The notes beneath the pieces were generated by a model. It had not been told where the DNA came from. It did not search any database and saw only the letters and a list, made by a program, of their open reading frames with translations. Positions 1-14,068 of a stretch of DNA of 64,000 bases are shown here, one piece after another. Origin of the DNA: Coleophoma eucalyptorum (Eukaryota; Ascomycota; Leotiomycetes; Helotiales; Dermateaceae); NCBI GenBank assembly GCA_026120035.1, contig JALRME010000021.1:372001-436000 (forward strand). The letters are read 5' to 3'. How positions within the stretch are numbered: position 1 is the first letter of the stretch; each line of letters begins with the position of its first letter. The translations under genes were made by a program, and so were the position numbers.

Positions 1-1296
<1,296 letters not shown>

Positions 1297-3916
1297 ATTT
1301 TGAAGCAAATCCCCGGGTTTGATGATATTCTAGATATGTATTGGTACCGGGGCCTCTTGGCAATGGGAACTGAAGAATGGAAGGGAAGAGATGGACGGAA
1401 TATAATGGCCGAGGTTAGGGCACGATGAAGATATATAAAGTAGATGGCTCAATCAAGCTAGCTATATTTCACGGTGACAAGAAACTCATTTGACGTTCAA
1501 GACAAGTGCCGATGGGTCGCCATGATGAATGCGGGGCAAAAGGCTTAGATCAATGCGGGGTTCTCTCTATTCTCAGCAAGGTACCCACACCGCAGAGGCA
1601 CAGCATCTTCAGAACAAGAGGCAAAGCGGAATCAGGACAACACGACGCTTTTTTGCACAAGAAAGTAGAAGAAAGTAGAAGCGGATGACGTCGGAAGCTG
1701 ACGGAAGCTGGCGGATGGTCTATTTCTTGTGTAAGTTTTGGTTTTGCAGTGGTAGGTACGGGTGATACGGGAGCTTTGAAGGTCTTCTTGTTTGGGCTTA
1801 CTCCTTCCCGCGCCCCTCCCCCCTCCCCCATCCCCATCCCCCAACAGATCATACCCCCACCTCAAAGTGCAATGCGTCTGATGTCACTTCCTCAGCGACC
1901 GGATTTTACTGCACTTTCTTCTTGGGCAGAGTCTTGCTCTAAGTTCCTCTCACCCGAAGTATCATTCCATCGAATATTTGCACGTCCACCATTAGTGCTA
2001 AGCGAGCGGCAGCCATAAAACAGAGTTGTGAGTAACCAAGTTTAAGAATGGCCTTACTTATTTGCTATCGTGGCTTGTTTTTTACTGTTTCTCCTTCTCG
2101 TGACTTATTTTATGTAACTGCGACTACTTTAGAACTTCCGATCTAACAAATTAAGCCATGATACGGTCTTGCTCCAGCGGTGATGGGAAGCCGGAATGCT
2201 CTCGACTACCACAGCATACAGCTCCAAAGAGAAGCTGCAGGCTATAAGTTACATACACAGATACATGAGTATGAATATTTGAAACCCGTCTATTACAGGC
2301 ATTGTGCTGTGTATACTTGCAGTTGATCCCCGAGAAAGAGGTCGCTTTCTAGTCTTCAGCGACTGAACTGTATTCAATCGGGAACGAGGCTTCTTTGTCC
2401 TATCTCCTGGTGGAAGATCTTATGTACCTCACTTAGTTCCACCTATAGTTAAATTGCTACATGAGAGCTACAGATAATTCAAGATGCAGATATGAACTGG
2501 TAGACCCTGGGTAGCTGATATAGACATGAATTCGGATTTGGAAACGGTTCCTCGACTTGCAACCGTGTTATCATGGTTGGGCAACTACGAGATGCTCAAA
2601 GGTCTTGAAGAGTCTTGCTGGATAAGAGCAGGAGAGCCTAAGTTGGACAACATATTCTAAGCCATCACTGAGATATCCTCGCTCTAATTCTGTGATAGAA
2701 ACACTCAACGTGAGGAAGGACCAGTGGCTTGAATAGCAACCCCGATTGGGTGCTAAGGTATTCTGTCCCAAGGTGACATTCAACATCTTCGATTTAATAC
2801 ATGTCTTACATCAACAAAAGCTCTCTGTCTAATAGTAAGATGCTACTTTACAAGCCAACGGCTACTACCACTAGGGTATTCGGTGTCAGGAGAAGAGCTT
2901 CTAAGGGTGATATTTGTTTCCGTTATGTTGTAGCACACCGACTTGATCTTTCTACAATAAAACTAGCATTGCAAGTCTATCACTACAGCTCAGAGTAAGT
3001 GTAATGAAACTAGACAATAGCTACTGGCCTAGTACCTAGGGTTGTAAGGCTTTCCCGCACTCAGGCGTCCTAGGCGTATCACGTGCACATTTCGCTACAA
3101 CCATTTCTGGGGTAGTCTACCACATCACTGTCTTCGCTAGACTTACATCCATTCCTTCGCCACTTGCAGTAGAATAGGGTCAGAAGTGGCGTGTTACCCC
3201 TATTCTTAGGTAAACGGACCCTCCTGCCTATATACACATACCAGACTTTCTATAGCCTCAGCACAGAACCCACAACAGATTCCAAGTTTGTCATGTGCAA
3301 CTATACCGAGACTGCTTAATTGGAAACCAACCCATGAGTGCCCATTGAGCAGTCTAGAATTACCAAGTTGTTCCATGTAGACTTTTCTTTTAATATTACA
3401 ATCAAGTTCCTTGGTTTTTATTTCGATTAGGCAGTAAGGTGGAGATGAACGGGGACAAAATGCGTTTCAAGACTGAAGCATACTAACTAAAGAGAGATAA
3501 TAAGACAGCTAGATTAAATATATGGCGAAGGAGCAAAGTCGAGACCAAGCTCCGACTTTGATTGAATCTAAAAGGACTGCATTACTGACACGAGGCAGGT
3601 CAATTCTACTGCACTTCGGACCGGTATTCGTGACTCTGAATTATAGGATAACCCTCCTAGGGGGGTACTGGAAAAGGCCTTAGGAGAGCAAAAATTCTAC
3701 CAGCATTCTCCTTGGGCCTTCAGTCTAGTTCTCAAATTCTCCTCAGTGATATGTGTGGGTTTATTCGTCCTAGAAAATTCTCATGTTAATCTCATGTTTT
3801 TTATCCTACTCTACCCTTGATTCGACTCTAGGGGTTAATGCTACAAACCATACATCGTTCCAGGGACGAGATCATGCAACTGAGCAAGTTGGTTGTTGGG
3901 GAACTAGGATGCCTCA
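1297..3916. other. Intergenic, promoter of the flavoprotein then gene-poor sequence
   Basis: No reading frame here has recognisable protein similarity or a splice pattern. The first few hundred bases are the presumed promoter of the leftward flavoprotein gene, with a TATA-like stretch near 1429-1438. A pyrimidine-rich tract lies around 1798-1856. From about 2000 onward the sequence looks AT-rich and degenerate. Confidence 0.6.
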
Positions 3917-4153
3917 CTGTGGGCCAGAAAAGCCGCACTCACAGAATTGGCCTGTGCCCAATCTTCATGATTTCACTACTCATTATTTACTATAGAATTG
4001 GGTTACTAGGTAAATCATGAAGCCCTGAAGTAGTCTTTGACTTAAGGTTAATGGCCTGTTTATTTTTCTAATTATAAAGTGCGTAATGAGTGGCAAAATC
4101 AAAAACAATTAGGCACGAGCCAATTTCGTGAGTGCGGCGCTTTTTGTCCACAG
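3917..4153. mobile_element. MITE-like element: 237 bp with about 83 bp imperfect terminal inverted repeats
   Basis: The segment 3917-3999 matches the reverse complement of 4070-4153 over its whole length with scattered mismatches. Both ends begin CTGTGG, both contain the exact block GCCGCACTCAC shortly after, then (g/a)AATTGGC, and further in ACTCATTA. The spacer is about 70 bp and carries no open frame. A short non-coding element with long terminal inverted repeats is the classic form of a miniature inverted-repeat element derived from a DNA transposon. I see no clear target-site duplication, so the exact termini are uncertain. The arms have diverged, so the copy is old or RIP-affected. Confidence 0.7.
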
Positions 4154-7100
4154 CAAGCGTGGGTAGCCTTAAAATGCCCGAAGCTTTGAAAACATTTATA
4201 TTTTGATAACGAAGTCTCAGCTCTTTACCCTTAGCAACTTGCAAAACCCTAAAATAAGCAGTGAGAGCTAGATTTCTTGTTCAGGTTGCTGAAGTTGCTA
4301 TATTCGAAGGCAACCCACGGTTGGACTTCGTATCTCTGACGCAGAAAGCTCACCGAATGAAGCAAAAGGAAAAGCAGACCCCAGTCTGTTCAAAAGAAAA
4401 ACTACAGGCCCTTGCTACACAGAGGCATAGGTGGCGTATGGGCCAAGTGCTAGTGCATTAGGAGGGGAACCGGGTTCGGGTTCTTGTTTTCTGTACGTTT
4501 AATAAAGATTTGTATGAAGCAATACGGCGAAGGTGACTGAAAGTTCATCTATACAATGTCAAATTTCATTACTGACACGTTTTCCAAACCATAGAAGCAC
4601 AAGCTTTTCACCGGTGCCGTTCTGGAGCCACGGGAGGATGAAGATGATGGCTCAGAGCATCAGATTACAAAACAAACCCTTCGGCTACGCCATTGGCTGT
4701 CCTAAATGGCATTGCGGGTACCGCTACAAACGTGGTGCCTGCCCCAGTGGCGACCAGGCCTCTTACTGTTACACCTCGATCAATGAAAAGAAAAAGCTAT
4801 CGGCCATCTATAGATAGCAAGCTTTGGGGGGGGGGATGTTGGAAAATTCTCGCCATACCTAATCTCAACAGTTCACTCGATCTCGATCCCACCCGCATGC
4901 ACTTCTCACCCTAGGCATTATTCTTCTCGATATACGCCTGGTTTCCGCGTTTGATCGTTTTCAAGATTTGAGAAGAAAAATGGTGCTGGTGAGTTTGAGA
5001 AGATAAACAGATCTTCTTGGTGTACGAGGAGCCTATCGTTCCTCTCTTGGGTCTGAAGCTGGTGATCACCGTCAATCGAACGTTTCTTCAGAGAGTAATT
5101 CCACCAACCAACATCGCCATAGGCCTTGGCGCTGACGACGACAATGGCGCAGGAGGAGCATGAGGGATGTCAGAAGCGCATGAATGCCAGCGGCGTAGAT
5201 GAGCATAGGGAGGGAGCTGATTGCAAATGCTTGAGAACCAATCATCCGGGATCTGCATAATTCTGCGATTCCTGTGAAGTCAACTTTAGGACGGACAGGA
5301 CGCCTCTTTTAACTTCATAGATAGATGGCATTTTAATGAGATGATCGATGAACTGCGAAAGTCTTTATCATAGTGAAGAATAAATATTTGTTTCGCCTCA
5401 ATGCCTGCACGTAACTTAAGCGACGAGGCAATATTTCGTCTGTAGGGTATATCTGCAACTGTGCGTGTAGAATGAAAACTGGACACCTAACCGTATATTT
5501 CCATGCGGTAAAAGTACGACTACAACAATCGAAACTTGCGAATATCATTCTCTGCCTCACTCTGGTAGCAAAGCCATAACAACCCTCGCAAGTACGCTCG
5601 TAAGTGGGAAGTAAAGTAACCCAACAAAGCCCTAAAATGCACGGTAACATTCTACATGAAACCCCTACATTATCCAAGCGTTCTGAGACTTTACAGAAGG
5701 AATCAGAAGGCCACGCTAGAACAAATGAGCTGGCCGCACGCTCAAAGAAGTGTGGTGTGATATATTCGGAAATAACGGGAAGTAGGCGCAATAGAATCCA
5801 AAGGAATAAACTAGCATAAGCTCTCCTGGCACAAGTCAAAAATTCATAATATAGTACCGTGAATACGTCAAGGTTTTTGGATTCCCTACGCTTGTTTATA
5901 TTCTAGCGTCATACTTGCTGCGCTAAGACCGCCTAAAGATGACCGTCCAAAAGAAATTTCCTAGTAACAATAACCGGCAAAGAATCTGATAACATTGCCA
6001 CTCTAGGATAAGGATTCGAGCTGGGTTTAGGCCGTCTTAATGACCACACGACCTCCCAGCCATGCATTTCGGGTCGAGCGGTACCAGGTATATACCCAAC
6101 TTCCCGCACGAGAACAGGTACACGGCACGAAATGTTAAACATACCAAACCCTAGTGACAACTATATGATAGTAGTATTGTACCCGTCAAACCGGCAGGTC
6201 GGATTTGAAGGCTACAACAGGGCACGGCATGGTTAGCGCCCGGACAGATAACGGATGTTATCCTGTATATCGTTAGCGACGGCTGGCTATGCACCTGAGG
6301 CGGGTTGGACTGTAAGACACTAGGAAAGCTAGGTCCCTAGAAAATTCTTGAGTACCAGGGATCGGTGCTTCAAGTGTGTAGCGATTTACTCTGCACACTA
6401 CCACCTGAATCAAATCGGAAATGAACAAGACACTGGTAGCGAAAGCTGGAGAAGTGAAGGAGAGTGGGAAGAGGAAGGAGAAAGAGAGAAAGATACAAGC
6501 CTAGAGTTTCCTAGGGAAGCTGGTGGAACCGCTTGAAATTTTGCATTTCTTTATGCTACCCTCCAAGCTATCACAGAACCAGATCCAAGACGCTTTTTGT
6601 AGGCTAGCGATCACTGGTCGCTAGGAATCTACATAATCAGGAAGGAACTCTCATATACCCTACCAAAGTCCATAATACTTATGAAAGCCACAAGAAGTCC
6701 TCGCATCGATAGAAGGATTAAGGAAACAATCCGAAAGTGGAAACGTCTTGACTCCATGAACCACAATTCAAACCGCCAAATTGCGTATTTTCAGACGAAA
6801 AAGATTCGGCAAGAATTGGCGGAGAGATCGAATGGAGAGGAGCTTTCTTCGTCAGTCCTGCGTTCGAGGAATGCATGGAGGCCGCACACACAACGCAGCC
6901 GAACAACTAGGGGTGTAACACCACTTCACACAAATTCATGCATATCTATTCGGCTCAACGGCCGTCCTTTCATTAGGCTTGCTGGTGATTTCATTGCACC
7001 TCGGAAGTTTTGGCAAATCATTGCGAACTGAGCATTCTCGTCATGTCTTACATCAAATTTCCTAATCTGCCCACCAGTGTTGGATTTCAGCAGGGCTTAT

Positions 7101-8119
7101 TACTGGGTTTAGGCAAAGAAGGCCGGGATGAGAGCCTTCTGATAAACAGGTCAGTGTGGACCCAATTAACTTGACAGCGGCAGCCAGCCTAAAGCTCCCA
7201 TCTCTGTGGATAGAAATGGGTGCTGCACTGTTCATGTTATGGAACGCAGAGCCTGGCGCGAGACGCCTGTAAATGAATGGCCAGATCAAACTACTCAATA
7301 TGCGCACCCGTGCCCTCAATATTGCACCTCGCATCAATCGCGATGCTTCTTTCGATACATGGCTCTAACAGTAGACGAAGTGCTGATACTCACCTCAGCA
7401 TAACCAAAAATGTAGCCTCGACATACACTACACTTAACGTAAAGCCATTAGAGACCAGAGCTATGAAGCATAAGACGTAGAAAGCATCCATTCCTTTGAA
7501 ACTTATACGCAATCCGAGTGAGGTAATCCCAAGCACTCCTCTAGAAGTCAACCGGAGCCTGTAAATCCACCGGTACCGTGGGAGAGCCCCTGCTGGCGTT
7601 AATAACCCTGCAAAATCAGTAATAACACGATGCCCGCGGTGCGATGGATATCGGGGCCACCATCATCATTCTCTTGGTGCAGATTTCTCAAAGCTAGTCC
7701 TTGGCTAGAAGCCAAGGGTTCTTCACCGATACTTTCGAATATCGGGAGGCAGTATTCGCATACGAAGACGGAGGAATAGTTTCACCAATATCTAGTTAAA
7801 GAATGAACAATTCCTAGAGCAAAGACTTTGTATATGTTTTCATGGGAGCTTGCCTTTCACGTCAGGCCGCTGCCCTTGAATCACGTAATCAAGGCCGTAA
7901 TGCCTGAGACAGCGGTTCATCCAAATTTCCTCCGGTACATCGACGGCTCACTCCGAGAACCTGAACACAAACGTCTGGCGGCAGATTGTAAGAGTAGTGT
8001 TGCAGATCATTTGCAGAGCCCAATGTGTCCTAGATAAATACCCACATTTCCAATGAGAAACTTGGAAGGAATAACTTGAGACTGTAGAGAGAAAGGTTCT
8101 CAAAAAGCCGTAGATCATC
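4154..8119. other. Gene-poor stretch, nothing identified except a possible LTR edge
   Basis: Only scattered short open frames occur, the longest being 168 codons on the minus strand at 5333-5839 without an ATG start or recognisable motif. No tRNA or other RNA gene was recognised. The stretch reads like eroded repeat or relic sequence, but I cannot name the elements. Confidence 0.5.
4826..4847 (+). repeat. G10 run followed by TGTTGG: possible polypurine tract and LTR edge
   Basis: A run of ten G at 4826-4835 is followed within two bases by TGTTGG, a common first hexamer of Ty1/copia-type long terminal repeats, which normally start directly after a polypurine tract. No partner LTR, primer binding site or reverse transcriptase was seen in the window, so this may be chance. 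Low confidence. Confidence 0.2.
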
Positions 8120-8122
8120 ATC

Positions 8123-8760
8123 CTAGTCCTTTGGAGATTTGCCCGAAAGTGGCATGATTAATGCCTGCCCAATATCAAGGTTTGACATTAGCCTTCGAAA
8201 GATGGTACTTAGAAGCTTTGCATCAAAGCCAATGAGGGTCTTTTTTGTTTGGCAAGCGAGCATCTGCAATGAGTGCTGACAATGTGCGACAAAACAACTA
8301 AGGAAATATGGCGTCTTGGTCATGATGACCAACCGGAACCCTCGCCGCAGTATCAGAACTGAATTGCTACGAAGCAGCATAGATTCCACAAAAACACATC
8401 GCGGCAGCCTCTTCTCCCCCGGACAACAGTGGGGTCGGATGATGCCAGAAATATGCAACTCAGTGTAACTGCAGGTGATCGTCATGGATAGCTAGTCAAT
8501 ATAGGTCTGTTAAGACGAGAGCTTGCTGCCCTAGGGTTAGGTTATGTATGTGCGCCTGGCGGATAACGAGATGTGGCGATATCGACAAACATGTACGTCT
8601 GATAGCGGGCTGCCCGTCCAGCAAAGATCGTTGAGCTGCAAGAAGAAAAACAAAGCAATTTTCGGGGTCCTGTGCCAGCCCTGAGATGATTTTCATGGAT
8701 CAGAGCACTAGATTTTGGATCCTTGGAAGGACTGTCCCGCGCACGAGGCGATAACATGGT
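8123..8760 (-). pseudogene. Possible decayed coding relic, identity unknown
   Basis: On the minus strand, three overlapping frames show protein-like composition in succession. One ends at 8123 after a segment rich in Leu, Cys and His; another frame over 8380-8480 reads a WHHPTPLL-like stretch; a third covers 8496-8696. No single frame stays open across the region and no splice sites join them convincingly. The C-terminal part resembles in style the end of fungal-specific transcription factor domains, but I cannot assign a family. It could also be chance. Confidence 0.25.
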
Positions 8761-10151
8761 AGTTTCCGAGAAGCCCTTAGTGCGAACCTAGAGCAGTGAG
8801 CTTCGGGTTTGAAGTTAATTGCAGGCACACGAAGTCCTGGACACTACTTTAAATAGCTTCAGAGATGTCACCATCTCCCCAAAGGGTAGAAGAGAAAAAC
8901 GTGGCGAAATCAAAACCGTGAAGCTCTTGAATTCTCCGCGCAGTGCATGGTGGTTTGGTCGAACCTATGCATGGGATCAAGCACTATAGTTAGATTGCTC
9001 GTTCTGGAGGCGTCGTCTGCCGGGAAGGTGGATCCGCTGGATGAAGAGGTAGGTTACGTTGTAGGCGCTCCCTGGCTACGCTTAGGACGCGGCATGGTAG
9101 CCACCGCACTTGGGCATTCCCGGTGCTGGGAGTTCCTCGAACGTCAAAAGCGTTGTCTGCCGAGGCTTTGAAGATACGGAGTCAATACTAGAATGCATCG
9201 GGAGTTGCGGGCGTCTCATTGTGCGCAAACTGGTGGGAGCGCCTGGGAGCCGGTATGAGGTGCAAGGCAAGACAATGCAAGAATGCAGGAGCAGCAGGAC
9301 ACCCTTTCTTAAGCAATATTCTGCCTTCCAGAGAACTAGACCCGAGTAGGTATGTACGATGAGGATTGATGTGATGCTTGGTGATGCGTGGTGCATGATG
9401 ATTTGTGACACAGACCAGGCAGGGAAGGGAAACACAAAGGCATTTCGCATTTCGCTTCTGCAGAAAGCCACCAGTCGTCCGTTCATACTGCCACGGCGCT
9501 GCAGTATGATTGTGAACCAGGAACCCATAACTCTAACCTTCTTGTTCCTCTCTTGCCAAACCTTACACACCACGCATACATGCACCCAGGCCTTATCTTG
9601 GCGGGGATGTGGAGTTTGTAGCCGAGAATAATTAAGTGGTTTTCTTCGTGCCGTCCTGCTATTTGTGCACGAACTGCTTGCTGGTTCTCGCAGATCATCT
9701 GATGCGCTGCACGCCGCTCTGGCCTAAGCATCTCGTCGGTACCCATTTCAGTGTCCCCCTTCATCATTCTTCGAGATCCTCCCAACACCTGCTCTACTGG
9801 CCGCCGTATCACTCCATGGCCCACGCTTGACACCCAAGGTATTTAAGAAGTGCGAGCGTCGTGCACAAGGCTTGCATGGACCAACACTTCCATCTGCACG
9901 AGCGATGTGAGTGGGGATTTGGGATTGAAATTGGAGTTATAGTAGGGAGCATTCGTTGCAAGGGAAGACCCCGACACATTCGGCATTGCAACAAACGTTG
10001 AAGCGCCTCAGCATTCACATCGAGCATCTAAAGCGAATACCAAAAGCCAGACCGACGCCAGACTTTTTCTCCTTCTCCCTCGCTCTCTCCATAGATCTTC
10101 TATCCGGCTCAACGTCATTCATGGGCACCCTTACCGTTGTGCCCGTACGAT
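8761..10151. other. Upstream region of the Zn2Cys6 gene; no gene recognised
   Basis: Several frames of 70-170 codons overlap on both strands but none has a recognisable domain or fungal splice structure. The last few hundred bases should hold the promoter and 5' leader of the activator gene starting at 10152; a pyrimidine-rich leader is visible at about 10066-10104. Confidence 0.5.
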
Positions 10152-12680
10152 ATGTCGACCTCGACGCCCGAGAAACGCTTCCGCACTCCCCGAGCCTGCG
10201 ATAGTTGCAAGCGGAAGAAGAAGCAGGTACGCCAAGACCCCGGCAAAGAACTATACTACGACGCGAATTGCTTCAAGCGACTAACTAATCACGTGTCTGT
10301 CCTCAGTGTAGTGGCGTTGCGCCTTGTACATTATGCCAAGCTCGCAACCAGACTTGTATCTTCTCAAATACACCTGCCAGTGCCTTTTCTTCTGCAAGGA
10401 ACCAGGCCAGAGCACGTTCACCATCTTCGTCTGCACTTTCCGACCAACCTCGCAAAAAAAGACCCAAAAGCCCTGAGCCGAAGAGCGCAAGTACAACAGA
10501 CGCAAGGCCTAGAAATGTTTGGCCACACGTGATTGCAGCTGAAAGCTCCAGAGTTTCTGCGGACGAAGATGAGACTTTGATGAGCAATGAGGGTCGCATG
10601 TTGCAAGATGGAGAAGGCAGATTACGTGCGTATCACTTCTCCACACTCACGTCCATTCTCTGACTTTAACAGTCTATATTGGCGATTCGGCGTCTTTGTC
10701 CTTCCTACACACCGTTCGTAGGCTGGTGGTGAGCACTCTGGGCCCCTCAGCCTTCACTTCAGATGGAAATCGGCATCGGATACTGGAAGCCTCGATATCA
10801 ACTCCTCCACACTACCAACAAACTTTCAGATTGCCGGATTTAGAGACCTCGTTGTACTTGGCAGAGGTTTTTTTCGAATCTGTAAGTTGTGCATGTCGCC
10901 TAAGAGGACTATCTAATACGCTGTAGACAAGAGGACTTTTTCAAATTTTCGACGAAGATTCATTCCTGACCAAGATCAAAGATACCTATGCGAATCCTTT
11001 ACAAGTTAATCCACAATGGATATGCCAATTAAATTTAGTCTTCGCGGTCGGCATGCAGTTCAGGAGAGACTACAATACTTTTACTGCTAAAGAAATCCGC
11101 ATATTCAGCCGACTTGATATACCAGGCGCAAACAGAAGCGAGTTATTCTTTCTAGCCTCCAAACATCTCAGCGATCCTATATCTGGGTTTGAAGATGGTG
11201 GATTCTCATCTATCCAGTCGTTACTTCTGATGACCATCTATATGCTCACTGCGGCGAAACGAAATACTGCTTGGGCATATCTAGGTACTATAACTTACCG
11301 TTCTTCAATTGACGTTTGCTGATTCATTTACAGGCATGGCAACAAGACTAGCATTTGCTCTTGGTCTCCACAAAGACGAGACGATGCCAGTCTTTAGTCA
11401 TGCAGATCAAGCACTTAGGTATGAGACATCTTGCGAGATCCAGGACCCCACGACTCACGTATGTAGGCGGAAGTTGTGGAAATCACTCTACGTGATGGAC
11501 AGTTTCCTCTCCTCCAGCCTCGGCCGACCAAACGCAATCGGTCTGCCAGAATTGTCTCCAAGCCAGGACCAAGCGGCGTCAAATTTCGAATCCCCAGAAG
11601 GAGAAGCATTCCTGGCGTCATATACGGCATCCAAGATTACCGGGGAGGTTCTCAGTCGGGTGTACCAAACCCGCAAAGCATCACGGTCTGTTGCGTTGGA
11701 GATATCTATGAAATTCAGCGATTGGCTGAAATATCTGCCAGTAAAGTTCCATTGGGAACGCCTTTCAGGTCCCGGCGAGATCAGCTTGGAACACATACAT
11801 CTCAACCTGATATATCTTCACGGCATTATTCTTCTGACCAGACCGTTCTTGCTCTATCAGATCAACCAGTCGTTGAAACGGTCCGTGGATCTTGCATATG
11901 ATGTGCGCACTCAGGCAAACTGCTTTCATGGTGCTTGTGTAAAATCCGCAGTTCACACTGTTACTGTCATCCAAGCTGCCTTCTCCAAGCGCATTCTCCG
12001 TCGACAGGATCCGTTTGTTGTGTACGTCTCATCCACCTCGAACTAGTTCATTTCAGCTAATACCGTCTAGCTACTGGCTCTTCAGTGCAGCGCTCGTTAT
12101 CCTAGCCAATGCCTTCTGCACCGTTCACTACCAAGCCGACGAAGATAGCACAATCAGCATGCTTGTCCAAATCATGACCTACATGGCCGAAGCAGACATC
12201 CAAGCCAGCCGGTACCTGCACATCATCGAAACATTCTACGACGCAATCCAATCAGCGCGAAAAGCGAAAGAGCAGCCGGTGATGCACGAATCCGAAGGCC
12301 AGAATATCTTCAACGTGCTCTTCGGCCCCGATATACCCGCGGCACCCACCGACCTTCCCCCGCTAATGCCCCACGAGGTATGGGCCGGTGGCATGATGCC
12401 CGATCCCAATAATCCAGCAATGTCCTGGGATCCGAATTCGCAAATGGCACAACAGCACCAGCATGGCATGATGAATAATGGAACGGAAGCGGGCTACTTA
12501 CCGACGCAGCATGGCTCGGGCGATATGTCTTGGGCTGCCGGCATGGACGCGCAAGCTGTCGACGACTCTATCGATTTCGACAGCTTTTGGTGGCCGCACC
12601 CTGCTCCCGGTGGTGGAGAAGATAATATGGGCGCTGGGGATGCACATGTCCCTCTATATGGGTTGATGAAACCAATGTAG
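10152..12680 (+). CDS. Zn2Cys6 transcription factor with fungal-specific (fungal_trans) domain, 736 aa
   Basis: Seven exons close exactly in frame: 10152-10226, 10307-10625, 10673-10881, 10927-11284, 11334-11418, 11467-12021 and 12071-12680. The Zn2Cys6 cluster is at Cys16, 19, 26, 32, 35 and 42 (spacing 2-6-5-2-6), with a basic RKKK stretch, and is split by intron 1 as is usual in this class. A Ser/Pro/Lys-rich linker follows. The middle homology region runs from about residue 135 to 400, including GMATRLAFALGLH and RRKLWKSLYVMDSFLSSSLGRP. The C-terminus is rich in Met, Gln, Asp and Pro and may be an activation region. Intron 5 (11419-11466) is 48 bp and stop-free, so its retention would add 16 residues. 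The gene is convergent with the intradiol dioxygenase, only 239 bp apart, which suggests it regulates that group. Its target is not known. Confidence 0.93.
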
Positions 12681-12919
12681 ACCTTTTCCCTTTTCAATGG
12701 TAAATAACCAGTATTTACATTCCCCTAGGATACCCAGGACATTTCCAATCGAGTTCCTCCTATATACATATATACAATGCCACATGATAGCCATGCGAGA
12801 GGTGAGGCTAACCAGGAAACTAAAAGAGGTCCCTCCACATCCCAAAAAACGCTCTAAACATGCACCCTGAAACCGTTCATACAAAACTCCCACCTTGCTT
12901 TCGCAACCTTTTAATATCC

Positions 12920-14068
12920 TCATTGAGGACCAAGAATAATATCGTAGTTCAGCTCGAGAGTCGCCTTGGGGTTGCCCTCCAAGGGGTTGAATTTCACAAC
13001 CAAAGAATCCTTTACGGCGAAGACCGAGTCATTTTCCAAGTATTTACAAGTGGAGTCGAAGATCTGCGTCGTTACGGGCTTGTAGTTATCTTTCTGGACC
13101 TGTTTTGCAAAGGTTAGTGAGCGATACCTGTGAAAGTTCAAAATTTAAAAGATTTGAGGGACAAAAAGAAAAGTTGTCGGCATTGGGACGTACGATGAGA
13201 TGAATGTGTGCTGGTCGGAATGGGTGCCTGTCCAAAAGTTTGAGCAGTTTACCAGCAGGTCCTGTACAAATTGTTAGCCGAAAAGTCCATCACACATAAC
13301 ATTCAACAGTCTTTGACCCAGCAAAGGACAAAAAAAGCCCAGAGAAAGGAAATGAAAGGACATACCATCATCGGGCACAGGGTAAGGTGTTGGTCTCAGA
13401 CAGTAGAATCCATAATGGCCATTCTCGTCTGAGTGAAACTTGCCGCGCAGATTACAATCCTTCTGCTCTGGATCCTGCTGCTCATACAGGCCATTTGTAG
13501 ATGCCTGCCACACATCAATTGCGGCCCCGGCAACGGGCTTCTGGGTTTTCTGGTCCAGCACGGTTCCGTGCATGTATGTGATCTGTCCATCGCTGACGGG
13601 GTTTTGCACGATGGTTTCCTCATTGGGTAAATGGGGTGCGTCGTGTCTGAAAAAAGGGCCTAGGATAGCTGATGCCGTGGCGGAATCGGGTGCGTCGGCG
13701 GCGGCTTTGAAGGTGATTTCGTCAACCAGTCTGGGAAAGGGATCAGTCTCCATGGCTCTTCACTCGAGGAGAAGAAAAGGGTCTTACGATTCAAGTCCAA
13801 GCACATCACAGACCAATTGACCCTCATTCCGCCTGTCGTTACTCATCTGGCCGGCCCAGTTCATCAGGTCCACGCCGGCCATCCACTCGTCGATGGTCAG
13901 CTCGTTCTCACGCGCAAAATCATGGAGGTGCTGGATCAGACTGGCCATAACGCTGCGCATTCTCGGGGTGGCCTTGGGTCCGGTGGCTTCAATCACTCGC
14001 TGGGTGAAAGTTGGGTCATACTTGGAGGTGGGGGCTTCGTGGCCGTTGGTCACCGTGGTAGATGCCAT
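12920..14068 (-). CDS. Intradiol ring-cleavage dioxygenase (hydroxyquinol/catechol 1,2-dioxygenase type), 297 aa
   Basis: Exons 14068-13788, 13730-13366, 13261-13194 and 13099-12920 join in frame to 297 residues, the usual size for fungal intradiol enzymes. The N-terminal helical dimerisation domain covers residues 15-95, followed by the beta-sandwich catalytic domain with ILGPFFRHDAP near 117. The four non-haem Fe(III) ligands are all present: Tyr176 (NGLYEQQ), Tyr210 (PTPYPVP), and His234 and His236 (RPAHIH). These enzymes insert O2 between the two hydroxyl-bearing carbons, giving muconate or maleylacetate-type products that feed the 3-oxoadipate route. The GPFFR context leans toward the hydroxyquinol/catechol subgroup over protocatechuate 3,4-dioxygenase; the substrate is not certain. 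It shares a 1.36 kb upstream region with the divergent CoA-transferase. Confidence 0.95.

Noticed and set aside
5333..5839. 168-codon minus-strand open frame
   Set aside because: No ATG at its start, no recognisable motif, scattered Cys and Arg, and no neighbouring exons; it probably arises by chance in gene-poor DNA.
9082..9585. 167-codon minus-strand open frame upstream of the Zn2Cys6 gene
   Set aside because: Overlaps open frames on the other strand, has no domain or ATG-anchored coding signal, and was not convincing as a gene.
11419..11466. Reading the 245-codon frame at 11309-12046 as one exon
   Set aside because: The first part (11309-11333) is the end of an intron, and the 48-bp stop-free piece has clear GTATGA and TGTAG borders. 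Removing both gives the conserved ALRRKLWKSLYVMD junction.
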